In this document: in pieces, positions 52,110 through 58,188 of the stretch
How the letters are laid out: the number at the start of each line of letters is the position of its first letter
Position numbering within the stretch: position 1 is the first letter of the stretch
DNA from: Fibrobacterota bacterium
Lineage (GTDB): Bacteria > Fibrobacterota > Fibrobacteria > UBA11236
DNA: 58,188 nucleotides
Assembly (NCBI GenBank): GCA_023249635.1
Contig: JAHFCH010000016.1
Span: forward strand, 1 to 58,188
Direction: 5' to 3'
Made by a program: the position numbers and the translations under genes
The notes under the pieces: generated by a model
Databases searched by the model: none
Told to the model about the DNA's origin: nothing
What the model saw: the letters and a program-made list of their open reading frames with translations, nothing else

Positions 52110-52391
52110 GGGGCCGTGCTGGGCGCGAAGCCGGCGCGGGGTCTGCGTGCGTGCCCCGAGGTTCGGTTTCTCCTCAGGCAAGGCTGGGCGATACTCCGCC
52201 GCCGCCCGACGCTTCGGGGAATGACGCGCCCGCGAAGCGTAGATGTGTGTCCCTCACCGGCCGGCGCGGGCTGTCGATGCCAGGGTCGTCCCCATTCCCC
52301 GAACCGTCATCCGCCTTGATTCGGAGAAACCGAACCCCGGGACACGCCCGCCCCTGTTGATAAGCGCCGGCTTCGCGCCCAGCACGGCCCC
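52110..52391. repeat. Giant imperfect palindrome E1 (282 bp)
   Basis: The outer arms 52110-52137 and 52364-52391 are perfectly complementary over 28 bases. Second-level arms 52149-52173 and 52323-52347 match 23 of 25, third-level arms 52208-52223 and 52293-52308 match 15 of 16, and an inner GCCCGCG/CGCGGGC stem lies around the centre. The central core is shared with E2. Confidence 0.85.
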
Positions 52392-52613
52392 GCCCCGGCC
52401 CATCGGGCCGGGGCTTCGCCCAAGAGCGGTTCGCGGGGGTAGAAGAGAATACGGGTGCGAAGGCGGGGGGAGGCCAAGCGGGCGGGTGCGATAACGGGTA
52501 TGGGCGGCTCGGGCGCAGGGCGGGGCTTTCACCAGCCGCGTTACGGAGGCGACAGCACGATAGCCGGCGACAGGGAAGGGGGCGGCCGCACCGCATTAGG
52601 GCGGTAGGGGGCG

Positions 52614-52754
52614 GTCTGGGCTCCAACGTACCTTCGGGGGTGGGTCTCTGGGGTGGTCTAGGCTTCCACGGACCTTCGGGGGTGGGTGACAAGGGTGGTC
52701 TGGACTGCCACGGACCTTCGGGGGTGGGTCGACGGGGTGGGTCTGGGCGATGCG
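52614..52754. repeat. 42-bp tandem repeat, about 3.3 copies
   Basis: Units start at 52614, 52656 and 52698, with a partial fourth at 52740. Each begins GGTCT and carries ACCTTCGGGGGTGGGT; copies differ at several positions, so the array is not recent. Confidence 0.85.
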
Positions 52755-52887
52755 GGACCAACAGAAAGTCAACGAGGAGGGGTCCCGGCGCGCTCCGTTC
52801 GTATGTCCGTCATTGACGTGGGGTCTGCTGCGGCCGCTGTGGGCGGACGGGGCGCGGTTCCGGCGTGGGTAAGCAGGGGCGGATGGG

Positions 52888-53077
52888 AGGCGGTGTGTGG
52901 GTTCTCCGAATTCAAGGCGGAGGACGGTTTGGAGAAGGGAGCGACTACATCCCATCGATTGCCCGCGCCGGCCGGTGAGCGACCCACACCTACGCTTCGC
53001 GGGCGGCCCTTCTCCAAACCGTCCGGTTGCCCCACCGCAGCGCCGAGCCTTGTCTGAGGAGAACCTGCACACCGCCT
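52888..53077. repeat. Giant imperfect palindrome E2 (190 bp)
   Basis: The inner arms 52922-52939 and 53007-53024 are perfectly complementary over 18 bases. Outer arms 52888-52907 and 53058-53077 match 18 of 20. The right arm carries about 20 extra unpaired bases. The central segment (about 52952-53006) matches the reverse complement of the E1 centre (about 52224-52282) closely. Confidence 0.85.
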
Positions 53078-53214
53078 CCACCCGCAGACCGCTCGCCGGA
53101 ACCGCGCCCCAAGCGCGGCACCGACCCGCGGTAGCCCCCAGGTAGCGCCGGCAGGCACTTGAGAGTGTGCCCGGGGCGCCCCGATTCTATATTCGCTTTA
53201 GCAAAAGGACGGTC

Positions 53215-54198
53215 ATGGGATTCCTCGGCAAAATCATCAAGGGCCTCTCCAAATCACGCGAGAGCATGATCAAGGAAGTCAAAGGCGTCTTTGGCAAAGG
53301 CAAACTCACCGATGCCGTCATCGAAAACATCGAGGAAAAGCTCCTCGCTTGCGACATCAGTATCGACGTGGCATCGGCAATCATGGAGCATGTGCGGAAG
53401 GAGGCCAAGGGCGAGGAAATCGACTCGCGGCAACTCCTAGGATGGATGGCTCAGGCCACGCGCGACCTGTTGCCCGCAACCCCGGCCTGGGTCGCGAAGG
53501 CAAAGCCCCATGTCATCCTCATGATCGGCGTGAACGGCGCGGGCAAGACCACCACCATCGGCAAGCTGGCGCACCACTACAAGGCCAAAGGCCTGAAGGT
53601 CATGGTTGCCGCCGGCGACACTTTCCGCGCCGGGGCCATCGCGCAGTTGGAGCGCTGGGCCGAGCGCGTCGAGGTGGAGATCGTAAAGCATCAAGAGGGC
53701 TCGGACGCGGCATCGGTGGCTTTCGATGCCTACGCCTCGGCCAAGGCGCGCGGCACCGATGTGCTCATCATCGATACCGCGGGGCGCCTGCAGAACAAGG
53801 CCCATTTGATGGAAGAACTGCGCAAGCTGGTACGTGTGCTGCGCAAACATGACGAAAGCCTGCCGCATGAGTGCCTGCTCGTAATCGACGGGAACACGGG
53901 GCAGAACGCCATCCAGCAAGGGCAGGGATTCAACAGCATCGTAAAGCTGGACGGGTTGGTGGTGACCAAGCTCGATGGTACGGCCAAGGGCGGCGCCATC
54001 ATCCCCATCTGCCGCGAGTTCGGCATTCCGGTCTTCTGGGTCGGGGTGGGGGAGGACTTGGACGATCTTATCCGCTTCGATCGCGAGGAGTACGTGCAAG
54101 GGCTTTTCCTCAAGGATGCCGAGAGCACGGAACTCATCCCCGATCCTACGGCGCTGCCGGAAGGGACTTCGGCTTCGGATTTTTATTTGGGTGTTTGA
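53215..54198 (+). CDS. ftsY: Signal recognition particle receptor FtsY
   Basis: 327 residues from the ATG at 53215 (AAAAGGA upstream). It is an NG-domain GTPase: P-loop GVNGAGKTTTIGKLA, AAGDTFRAGAIAQLERWA, IIDTAGRLQNKAHLMEEL and VTKLDGTAKGGAIIPIC. The long acidic A domain of the E. coli protein is absent, as in many bacteria; a short amphipathic start (GFLGKIIKGLSKSRESMI) may attach it to the membrane. It docks ribosomes with SRP at the Sec translocon. Confidence 0.97.
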   Translation: MGFLGKIIKGLSKSRESMIKEVKGVFGKGKLTDAVIENIEEKLLACDISIDVASAIMEHVRKEAKGEEIDSRQLLGWMAQATRDLLPATPAWVAKAKPHVILMIGVNGAGKTTTIGKLAHHYKAKGLKVMVAAGDTFRAGAIAQLERWAERVEVEIVKHQEGSDAASVAFDAYASAKARGTDVLIIDTAGRLQNKAHLMEELRKLVRVLRKHDESLPHECLLVIDGNTGQNAIQQGQGFNSIVKLDGLVVTKLDGTAKGGAIIPICREFGIPVFWVGVGEDLDDLIRFDREEYVQGLFLKDAESTELIPDPTALPEGTSASDFYLGV

Positions 54199-54206
54199 GC
54201 CTGGCT

Positions 54207-54226
54207 TCACGGTGATTTTACCGTGA
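54207..54226 (+). terminator. Short hairpin after ftsY
   Basis: TCACGGT / ACCGTGA stem with loop GATTTT, 9 bases after the stop. There is no T-run downstream, so it is a weak terminator candidate. Confidence 0.35.
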
Positions 54227-54401
54227 CCGGGGTCGTTTCCCCCCCAGCCTCGGGAGGGATGGGCGGCAAATCGGGAGCCAAGGCCCCGTCCGGTGCCGCT
54301 GGCGGCCATAGCTTGTCACGGTTCTGTAAAATGATGTCCGGTTCCGCGCCTGGAATAAGGCGCTTTGTACCTTCCTTTCCGCCAGTCCGCGATCGTGCGG
54401 A

Positions 54402-54842
54402 ATGGCAGCGGTTCCGGCCCCGGAAGGCCGGGTTGGGGAATTCGAATTGACAGCTTCAGGCACCGGCGGTACTATCAAAATCAGGGGGCTCAGGCTCGTA
54501 CCATTGGTCTTGTTGTTGGCGGCGGGTTGCCGCAAGGGCGATTTCGCCCCCGATGCCAAGTTTGTAGATTTATACGTCGAACTGAAACTCGCTACTGTGG
54601 GGTATGCCAACGACTTGGATAAGGTGAACGAGGTCAGAAGGGTCATCTTGGCGCAACACCAGGTAACCCCGGCCCAGTTCCACCGACAGACCGAAGACCT
54701 GATGTCGCATCCCGAATCCTGGCGGAAATTCCAGGAGACGGTGGTGACGCGGGTCGAGGCCTTTCAGGCGCGTAAGGATGGCCCCAAGGTCGAAGCGAAG
54801 CGGGATACGACGAAGCAAGCAGCATCGGAAAAAGGAAAATAA
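54402..54842 (+). CDS. Small lipoprotein upstream of thioredoxin
   Basis: 146 residues from an ATG at 54402; a TTG at 54447 gives a better-sized signal (IRGLRLVPLVLLLAAGC). After the lipidated Cys comes FAPDAKFVDLYVELKLATVG and a helical segment (EVRRVILAQHQVTPAQFHRQ, SHPESWRKFQETVVTRVEAF), then a Lys/Asp-rich end. The helical pattern loosely recalls DUF4296-type lipoproteins of the Bacteroidota, a resemblance only. It ends one base before the thioredoxin start, so the two are coupled. Confidence 0.65.
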   Translation: MAAVPAPEGRVGEFELTASGTGGTIKIRGLRLVPLVLLLAAGCRKGDFAPDAKFVDLYVELKLATVGYANDLDKVNEVRRVILAQHQVTPAQFHRQTEDLMSHPESWRKFQETVVTRVEAFQARKDGPKVEAKRDTTKQAASEKGK

Positions 54843-54843
54843 G

Positions 54844-55176
54844 ATGGCATCTGAATTTGTTAAGGAACTGACCAGCGACAACTTCGAACAAGAAGTGGCT
54901 GCCTACGAAGGCACCGTGCTGGTGGATTTCTGGGCCCCCTGGTGCGGCCCCTGCCGGATGGTCGGCCCGGTCGTGGAAGAGCTCGCCAAGGATTACCACG
55001 GCAAGGTCAAGGTCGGCAAGCTCAATACCGACGATGCTCCCGATATCGCCAGCAAATTCGGCATCCGCAGCATTCCCACCCTGTTGTTCTTCAAGAACGG
55101 CGCCGTGGTGCAGCAGCTCGTGGGAGCCTACCCCAAGAGCAAGATCAGCGAGAAGCTGGAAAGCGCGATGAAATAA
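54844..55176 (+). CDS. trxA: Thioredoxin
   Basis: 110 residues from the ATG at 54844, preceded by AAGGAAAATAAG. Classic thioredoxin: VLVDFWAPWCGPCRMVGPVV with the redox pair of WCGPC, cis-Pro in IRSIPTLLFFKNG and the C-terminal GAYPKSKI helix. No signal peptide, so it is the cytoplasmic disulfide reductase supplying ribonucleotide reductase, peroxiredoxins and others. The next gene starts 1 base after the stop and encodes an exported thioredoxin relative. Confidence 0.97.
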   Translation: MASEFVKELTSDNFEQEVAAYEGTVLVDFWAPWCGPCRMVGPVVEELAKDYHGKVKVGKLNTDDAPDIASKFGIRSIPTLLFFKNGAVVQQLVGAYPKSKISEKLESAMK

Positions 55177-55177
55177 C

Positions 55178-55681
55178 ATGCGAGGTTTCCGCGGCATGTT
55201 TTCCCTGACGGCGCTCCTGGTGGGCGCCTATGCCTCGCTGGGGGCTTCGGCCTATGCCCAGGAGGTGGTCTGGAAGCCTTTCGACAAAGGCCTCAAGGAT
55301 GCCGCCTCGGGCAAGAAGTACGCCTTCGTCGACGTCTACACCGACTGGTGCGGGTACTGCAAGGTCCTGGAGAGCACCACGCTCAAGGCCAAGCCCGTGG
55401 TGGCCGAGCTGGATAAGCATTTCGTGAGCATCAAGTTCAACGCCGAAAGCGATGACCAGGTCACCTGGAAGGGCAAGAAGATCTCGATGCGGGAGCTTTC
55501 CGCCACCTGGGGCGTGGAAGGTTTTCCCACCATGCTGTTCCTAAATTCCAAAGGCGAGATCATCGGCAGCTTCGCTTCGTACGCCGAGGCCGATCTGATG
55601 ATCAACCTGCTCAAGTACATTTCATCGGGCGCCCGGGAGCGCAAGGTTTCCTTCGAGGACTTCCTTAAGGGCGCTTCTTGA
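55178..55681 (+). CDS. Exported thioredoxin-fold protein (CGYC)
   Basis: 167 residues. The signal peptide (FSLTALLVGAYASLGASAYA) precedes a thioredoxin-like domain of the DsbD-gamma/thioredoxin_7 type: YAFVDVYTDWCGYCKVLEST with redox pair CGYC, and cis-Pro in VEGFPTMLFLNSKGEIIG. Such periplasmic proteins reduce or isomerise disulfides. The gene starts directly after trxA and overlaps the glycosyltransferase start by one base (TGATG), so all four genes from 54402 form one operon. Confidence 0.9.
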   Translation: MRGFRGMFSLTALLVGAYASLGASAYAQEVVWKPFDKGLKDAASGKKYAFVDVYTDWCGYCKVLESTTLKAKPVVAELDKHFVSIKFNAESDDQVTWKGKKISMRELSATWGVEGFPTMLFLNSKGEIIGSFASYAEADLMINLLKYISSGARERKVSFEDFLKGAS

Positions 55682-56907
55682 TGGAAATCCTCTTCTGGCT
55701 CACGGCGGGCCTTTTGGCCCATACCTACGTGGTATATCCGGTTTCCTTGCCGGTGCTGAGCCTTTTCTTCTCCCTGCGGCGCAAGCAGGGGAATCCCAAC
55801 AAGTTCAAGGTCTCCATGGTCATCGCCGCCCATAACGAGGAGAAGGTGATCGAGGAGAAGATCCGCAACAGCTTCGACCTGGAGTTCCCGCGCAAGAACC
55901 TGGAAATCCTGATCGGTTCCGACGCTTCCACCGACCGTACCAACGCCATCGTTTCCAAATACGCGCCGGACGTGAAGTTGTTCGCATTCAACAACCGCGG
56001 CGGCAAGGCTTCCGTGCTCAACCAGTTGGTGCCGCGCGCTTCGGGCGATATCCTGGTTTTCTGCGACGCGAATACCATGCTCCTGCGCAACGCGCTGCAG
56101 AAGCTGCTGGCCCATTTCGACGATCCCTCCATCGGCTGCGTATGCGGCCGTCTCATCCTCCACGATGCCGGCCACTCGGCCCTGGGCATCGGCGAGAGCA
56201 TGTACTGGAACCTTGAGTCGGAGATCAAGAAGCTGGAAGGCAAGCTAGGCATCGTGATCGGCGCCAACGGCGGCATCTACGCCATCCGCCGCGAGTTGTT
56301 CGAGCGCATCCCGGTAGACAAGACGGTAATGGACGATTTCTTCGTGACTACGCGCGTGCTCAAGGCCGGCAAGGCCGCCATCTACGAGCCCCAGGCCATC
56401 GGCAGCGAAGAGACCTCGCTGGAAACCTACGGCGAGTTCCACCGCAAGGTGCGCATCAGCCAGGCCAACTTCAACCTGCTGCCCAAATACGTACCGCTGC
56501 TCAATCCCCTGCGCGGCCTGGTGGCCTACGGCTTCTTTTCCCACAAGTTCCTGCGCTGGATAGCCCCCATGCTGATGATGGTGCTGCTGGTTTCCAATGC
56601 CCTGTTGTTGGGCCGGGGCCCGTTGTATTACGCCGCCTTCGCCGCCCAGGTGCTCCTGTACTTCGTCGCCGGCCTGGGCTATGCCCGCAACGGCAAGACG
56701 CGCAAATCCAAGCTGTTGCTCATCCCGTTCTACTTCGTCTCCATGAACCTGGCGCTGGCCATGGGCATGTTCCGGGCGATGTTCAAGAGCGAGGGCGGAA
56801 TGTGGCGCAGGATCGAGCGGTCGGATATCTTCCGCATCGATACGCCTCCGGGACGGATGCCTGCCGCGACGGCCCAGCGCGTTAAAGTCAACGAACTCTC
56901 CTCGTAG
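55681..56907 (+). CDS. Family 2 glycosyltransferase, membrane-bound
   Basis: 408 residues. An N-terminal membrane helix (ILFWLTAGLLAHTYVVYPVS) is followed by a GT-A domain: VSMVIAAHNEEKVIEEKIR, GSDASTDRTNAIV, FCDANTMLLRNAL (DxD-like) and MDDFFVTTRVLKAGK with a base-type Asp. HRKVRISQANF sits in the Q/RxxRW position of processive synthases but is incomplete. Three to four C-terminal helices follow (WIAPMLMMVLLVSNALLL). It probably makes an exopolysaccharide or lipid-linked sugar. The linkage to two thioredoxins is not explained by a known pathway. Confidence 0.9.
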   Translation: MEILFWLTAGLLAHTYVVYPVSLPVLSLFFSLRRKQGNPNKFKVSMVIAAHNEEKVIEEKIRNSFDLEFPRKNLEILIGSDASTDRTNAIVSKYAPDVKLFAFNNRGGKASVLNQLVPRASGDILVFCDANTMLLRNALQKLLAHFDDPSIGCVCGRLILHDAGHSALGIGESMYWNLESEIKKLEGKLGIVIGANGGIYAIRRELFERIPVDKTVMDDFFVTTRVLKAGKAAIYEPQAIGSEETSLETYGEFHRKVRISQANFNLLPKYVPLLNPLRGLVAYGFFSHKFLRWIAPMLMMVLLVSNALLLGRGPLYYAAFAAQVLLYFVAGLGYARNGKTRKSKLLLIPFYFVSMNLALAMGMFRAMFKSEGGMWRRIERSDIFRIDTPPGRMPAATAQRVKVNELSS

Positions 56908-56988
56908 ATTCCCTTCCGAAAATCTGGTCCCCGCCCCGCCCTGTGCCCGGCCGCATGGATTTACGCCGTATTATGTTAACTTTTCGGC

Positions 56989-57477
56989 GTGGCCCCCCGT
57001 CGAAATCCATCGAAGCATCTCCTGCGTACCCTCTTCACCGCGGCTCTTTTCGCCTCGTGCTTGGGAATACTGCCCGCGCATTCCGGAATGGTTTTGACCG
57101 CCACTGCGGGAGCCAACTCGAGGGAGCATTTCAAGGGCGCCGCCTTCGCCTATTCGGCGGCGGCGTATTTGAAGTTCGATGATATGACTTTGTTGGGCGT
57201 GCAATCGGGGCAGGGATCGGTGGTAGGGGACGATGCGATTCCGGTGTTGGGGAGCGCGATGATACGCTTGCCCATCGGCCGCGTAGTCTTGCCGGTAGCC
57301 ATCGGTGACGTGGGGTACGTGTTCTCGGATGCCCGCAACGGCCTGCTGTGGCGGGGCGGGGGCGGTTTCGATATCCGCAACGGGCGGCATTCCAGCTTTC
57401 TCATGCTGGGAGCGTATGAGCGCCAGGCCTCCCGGGCCGGGTGGATGGGGCGCTTCGGGCTTTTGCTCGAGTTCTGA
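56989..57477 (+). CDS. Small exported protein, outer-membrane candidate
   Basis: 162 residues from a GTG at 56989. A signal peptide (LLRTLFTAALFASCLGILPA) is followed by short alternating strands (MVLTATAGANSREHFKG, AAYLKFDDMTLLGVQSG, MIRLPIGRVVLPVAIGDVGY, RHSSFLMLGAYERQ) and a C-terminal Phe (GRFGLLLEF), which suggests a small beta-barrel. No family recognised. It is convergent with the CCA-enzyme gene, 6 bases away. Confidence 0.55.
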   Translation: MAPRRNPSKHLLRTLFTAALFASCLGILPAHSGMVLTATAGANSREHFKGAAFAYSAAAYLKFDDMTLLGVQSGQGSVVGDDAIPVLGSAMIRLPIGRVVLPVAIGDVGYVFSDARNGLLWRGGGGFDIRNGRHSSFLMLGAYERQASRAGWMGRFGLLLEF

Positions 57478-57483
57478 TCCGGT

Positions 57484-58188
57484 TTATTCGAGCAGGCGGG
57501 CCTTGGCCCACGCTTCGGTCTCCGCCACGTCGACCAGTTCGCCTTCAAGCTGAAGTTCGAAACTTTCGGCGATCAGCTTGCCCACGTCGGGCCCGGGTTT
57601 CATGCCAAGGGAGAGCAGGAATTTTCCTGTCAGGAAAGGCTTGGGCTTTTCATCGAGCACGTTCAACAGTTTGGATTGCTCCAGTAGCCACTCGCCCGCC
57701 GGGAACTCCCGCGCCAGGGCGTCCGGAGTGGTGCGGCCGAAATGGTCGGCCCGGGCGACGCGTACCAGCTTCTCGATATCGACGCGCAGGGCCAGGCGGC
57801 GGATGGCGCTGGGCTTGATTTCGGAGCGGGCCTTGTAGAGTAGGGCGGGCTTGAGATGCTCGCGCACGTAAGCGACCACGGTCTCCACCAAGGCCGTTTC
57901 GTGGGTCAAGCGGCCCAGAAAAGCGCGCGTAGGGCCTTCGCCGCGCACGTCGTGGGCGGGGCTGCGCCATCGGCCTTCGGAGAACACGGTGCACGCCGGC
58001 TTGCCCAGGTCATGGCAGAGCGCCCCGAGCATCAGGGCCATGTTGTCGAACTCGCCGTATTCTTCGCGGCGCAGCTTGGCCGCTTCATCGATGACCATGT
58101 TGTTGTGGATCCATACGTCGCCTTCGGGATGCCATTCGGCTTCCTGCTGAACGTCGATCAGCGCTTCCAGTTCGGGGAAGTACGGGAG
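57484..58188 (-). CDS. cca: CCA-adding enzyme / poly(A) polymerase family, HD-containing C-terminal part
   Basis: The frame runs in from the right edge (about 234 residues visible; N-terminal nucleotidyltransferase domain outside). The first visible residues (EAEWHPEGDVWIHNNMVIDE) and GALCHDLGKPACTVF form the HD phosphohydrolase domain of multifunctional CCA proteins, where the usual WTHTL is WIHNN. The C-terminus has YLLEQ-like EWLLEQSKLLNVLDEKPKP, LTGKFLLSLGMKPGPDVGKL and an end helix. These enzymes build or repair the tRNA 3' CCA, and the HD part removes 2',3'-cyclic phosphates. Assigning full activity needs the missing N-terminus. Confidence 0.85.
   Translation of the reverse strand, partial: LPYFPELEALIDVQQEAEWHPEGDVWIHNNMVIDEAAKLRREEYGEFDNMALMLGALCHDLGKPACTVFSEGRWRSPAHDVRGEGPTRAFLGRLTHETALVETVVAYVREHLKPALLYKARSEIKPSAIRRLALRVDIEKLVRVARADHFGRTTPDALAREFPAGEWLLEQSKLLNVLDEKPKPFLTGKFLLSLGMKPGPDVGKLIAESFELQLEGELVDVAETEAWAKARLLE

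Larger units (their letters stand above)
52101..53214. other. 1.1-kb non-coding, repeat-rich region
   Basis: No supported gene. It contains giant palindrome E1 (52110-52391), three and a third 42-bp tandem repeats (52614-52754) and giant palindrome E2 (52888-53077), which is homologous to E1 in opposite orientation. Long open frames here are by-products of GC-rich repeats (for example PTPEGPW repeats) and lack start signals. Confidence 0.75.

Noticed and set aside
52614-52754. CRISPR array
   Set aside because: Repeats are directly adjacent with period 42 and no unique spacers; no cas genes in the window.
52110-53077. Integron attC sites
   Set aside because: Long hairpins but no RYYYAAC/GTTRRRY boundaries, no integrase and no gene cassettes.
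52174-53081. Minus-strand open frames with PTPEGPW / PPPKVRG repeats
   Set aside because: Created by the 42-bp repeats and palindromes; two frames show the same repeats, neither has a ribosome site, and they run through both arms of palindromes.
57624-57638. TTTCCTG-T-CAGGAAA dyad similar to the one upstream of chitinase 2
   Set aside because: Lies within the CCA-enzyme coding sequence (FLTGKF codons); probably chance.

Overview
This is a GC-rich bacterial chromosome segment with densely packed genes on both strands. Three GH18 chitinases, a GH20 hexosaminidase, a GH10 xylanase and an outer-membrane beta-barrel candidate, together with many small lipoproteins and C-terminal tails that look like type IX secretion sorting domains, point to a Gram-negative, polysaccharide-degrading bacterium. 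The best guess is the Fibrobacterota (FCB group). That placement is an inference from gene content, not from a marker phylogeny.

Layout. 1-10.4 kb is a sugar-acquisition region: a PQQ sugar dehydrogenase (cut by the left edge), an AraC regulator, a GH20 hexosaminidase followed by an outer-membrane protein, a divergent xylFGH-type ABC transporter and an NmrA-like oxidoreductase. Next comes a candidate small RNA (10.55-10.63 kb). 10.7-22.1 kb holds a TPR protein with a transglutaminase-like lipoprotein, a DM9-repeat lectin candidate, a translationally coupled lipoprotein pair, chitinase 1 and another lipoprotein. 22.3-28.8 kb holds RtcA, an unknown protein, chitinases 2 and 3 around a DUF1653 gene, an RluA-type pseudouridine synthase and a RIO kinase.

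29-33.4 kb looks like a small, less GC-rich accessory island: an XRE regulator, a frameshifted AlbA_2/ATPase gene and a large primase-helicase of the type found in conflict (defence) systems. It abuts the 3' end of a tRNA-Arg(CCG). 33.6-40.9 kb carries a membrane-anchored Gly-rich protein, a single-domain response regulator, a hybrid histidine kinase, the xylanase, a carbohydrate-binding protein and a nuclease-fold protein. 41.5-50.2 kb carries a lipoprotein, a class IV aminotransferase, a giant metallopeptidase/propeller/barrel protein, a SagB-like nitroreductase, cysS and clpP. 50.3-58.2 kb carries two HDOD proteins, ftsY, two thioredoxin-fold proteins, a GT2 glycosyltransferase, a small outer-membrane candidate and the C-terminal part of a CCA-adding enzyme (cut by the right edge).

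The most unusual content is non-coding. Two homologous, oppositely oriented giant imperfect palindromes (282 and 190 bp) sit either side of 42-bp tandem repeats in the 1.1-kb gap before ftsY. A third, unrelated 149-bp palindrome lies directly behind a terminator at 41.0 kb. Inverted heptad repeats lie between two divergent genes at 46.3-46.4 kb. A small RNA with a C-rich loop is predicted at 10.55 kb. No CRISPR array, rRNA, complete insertion sequence or integrase was seen.
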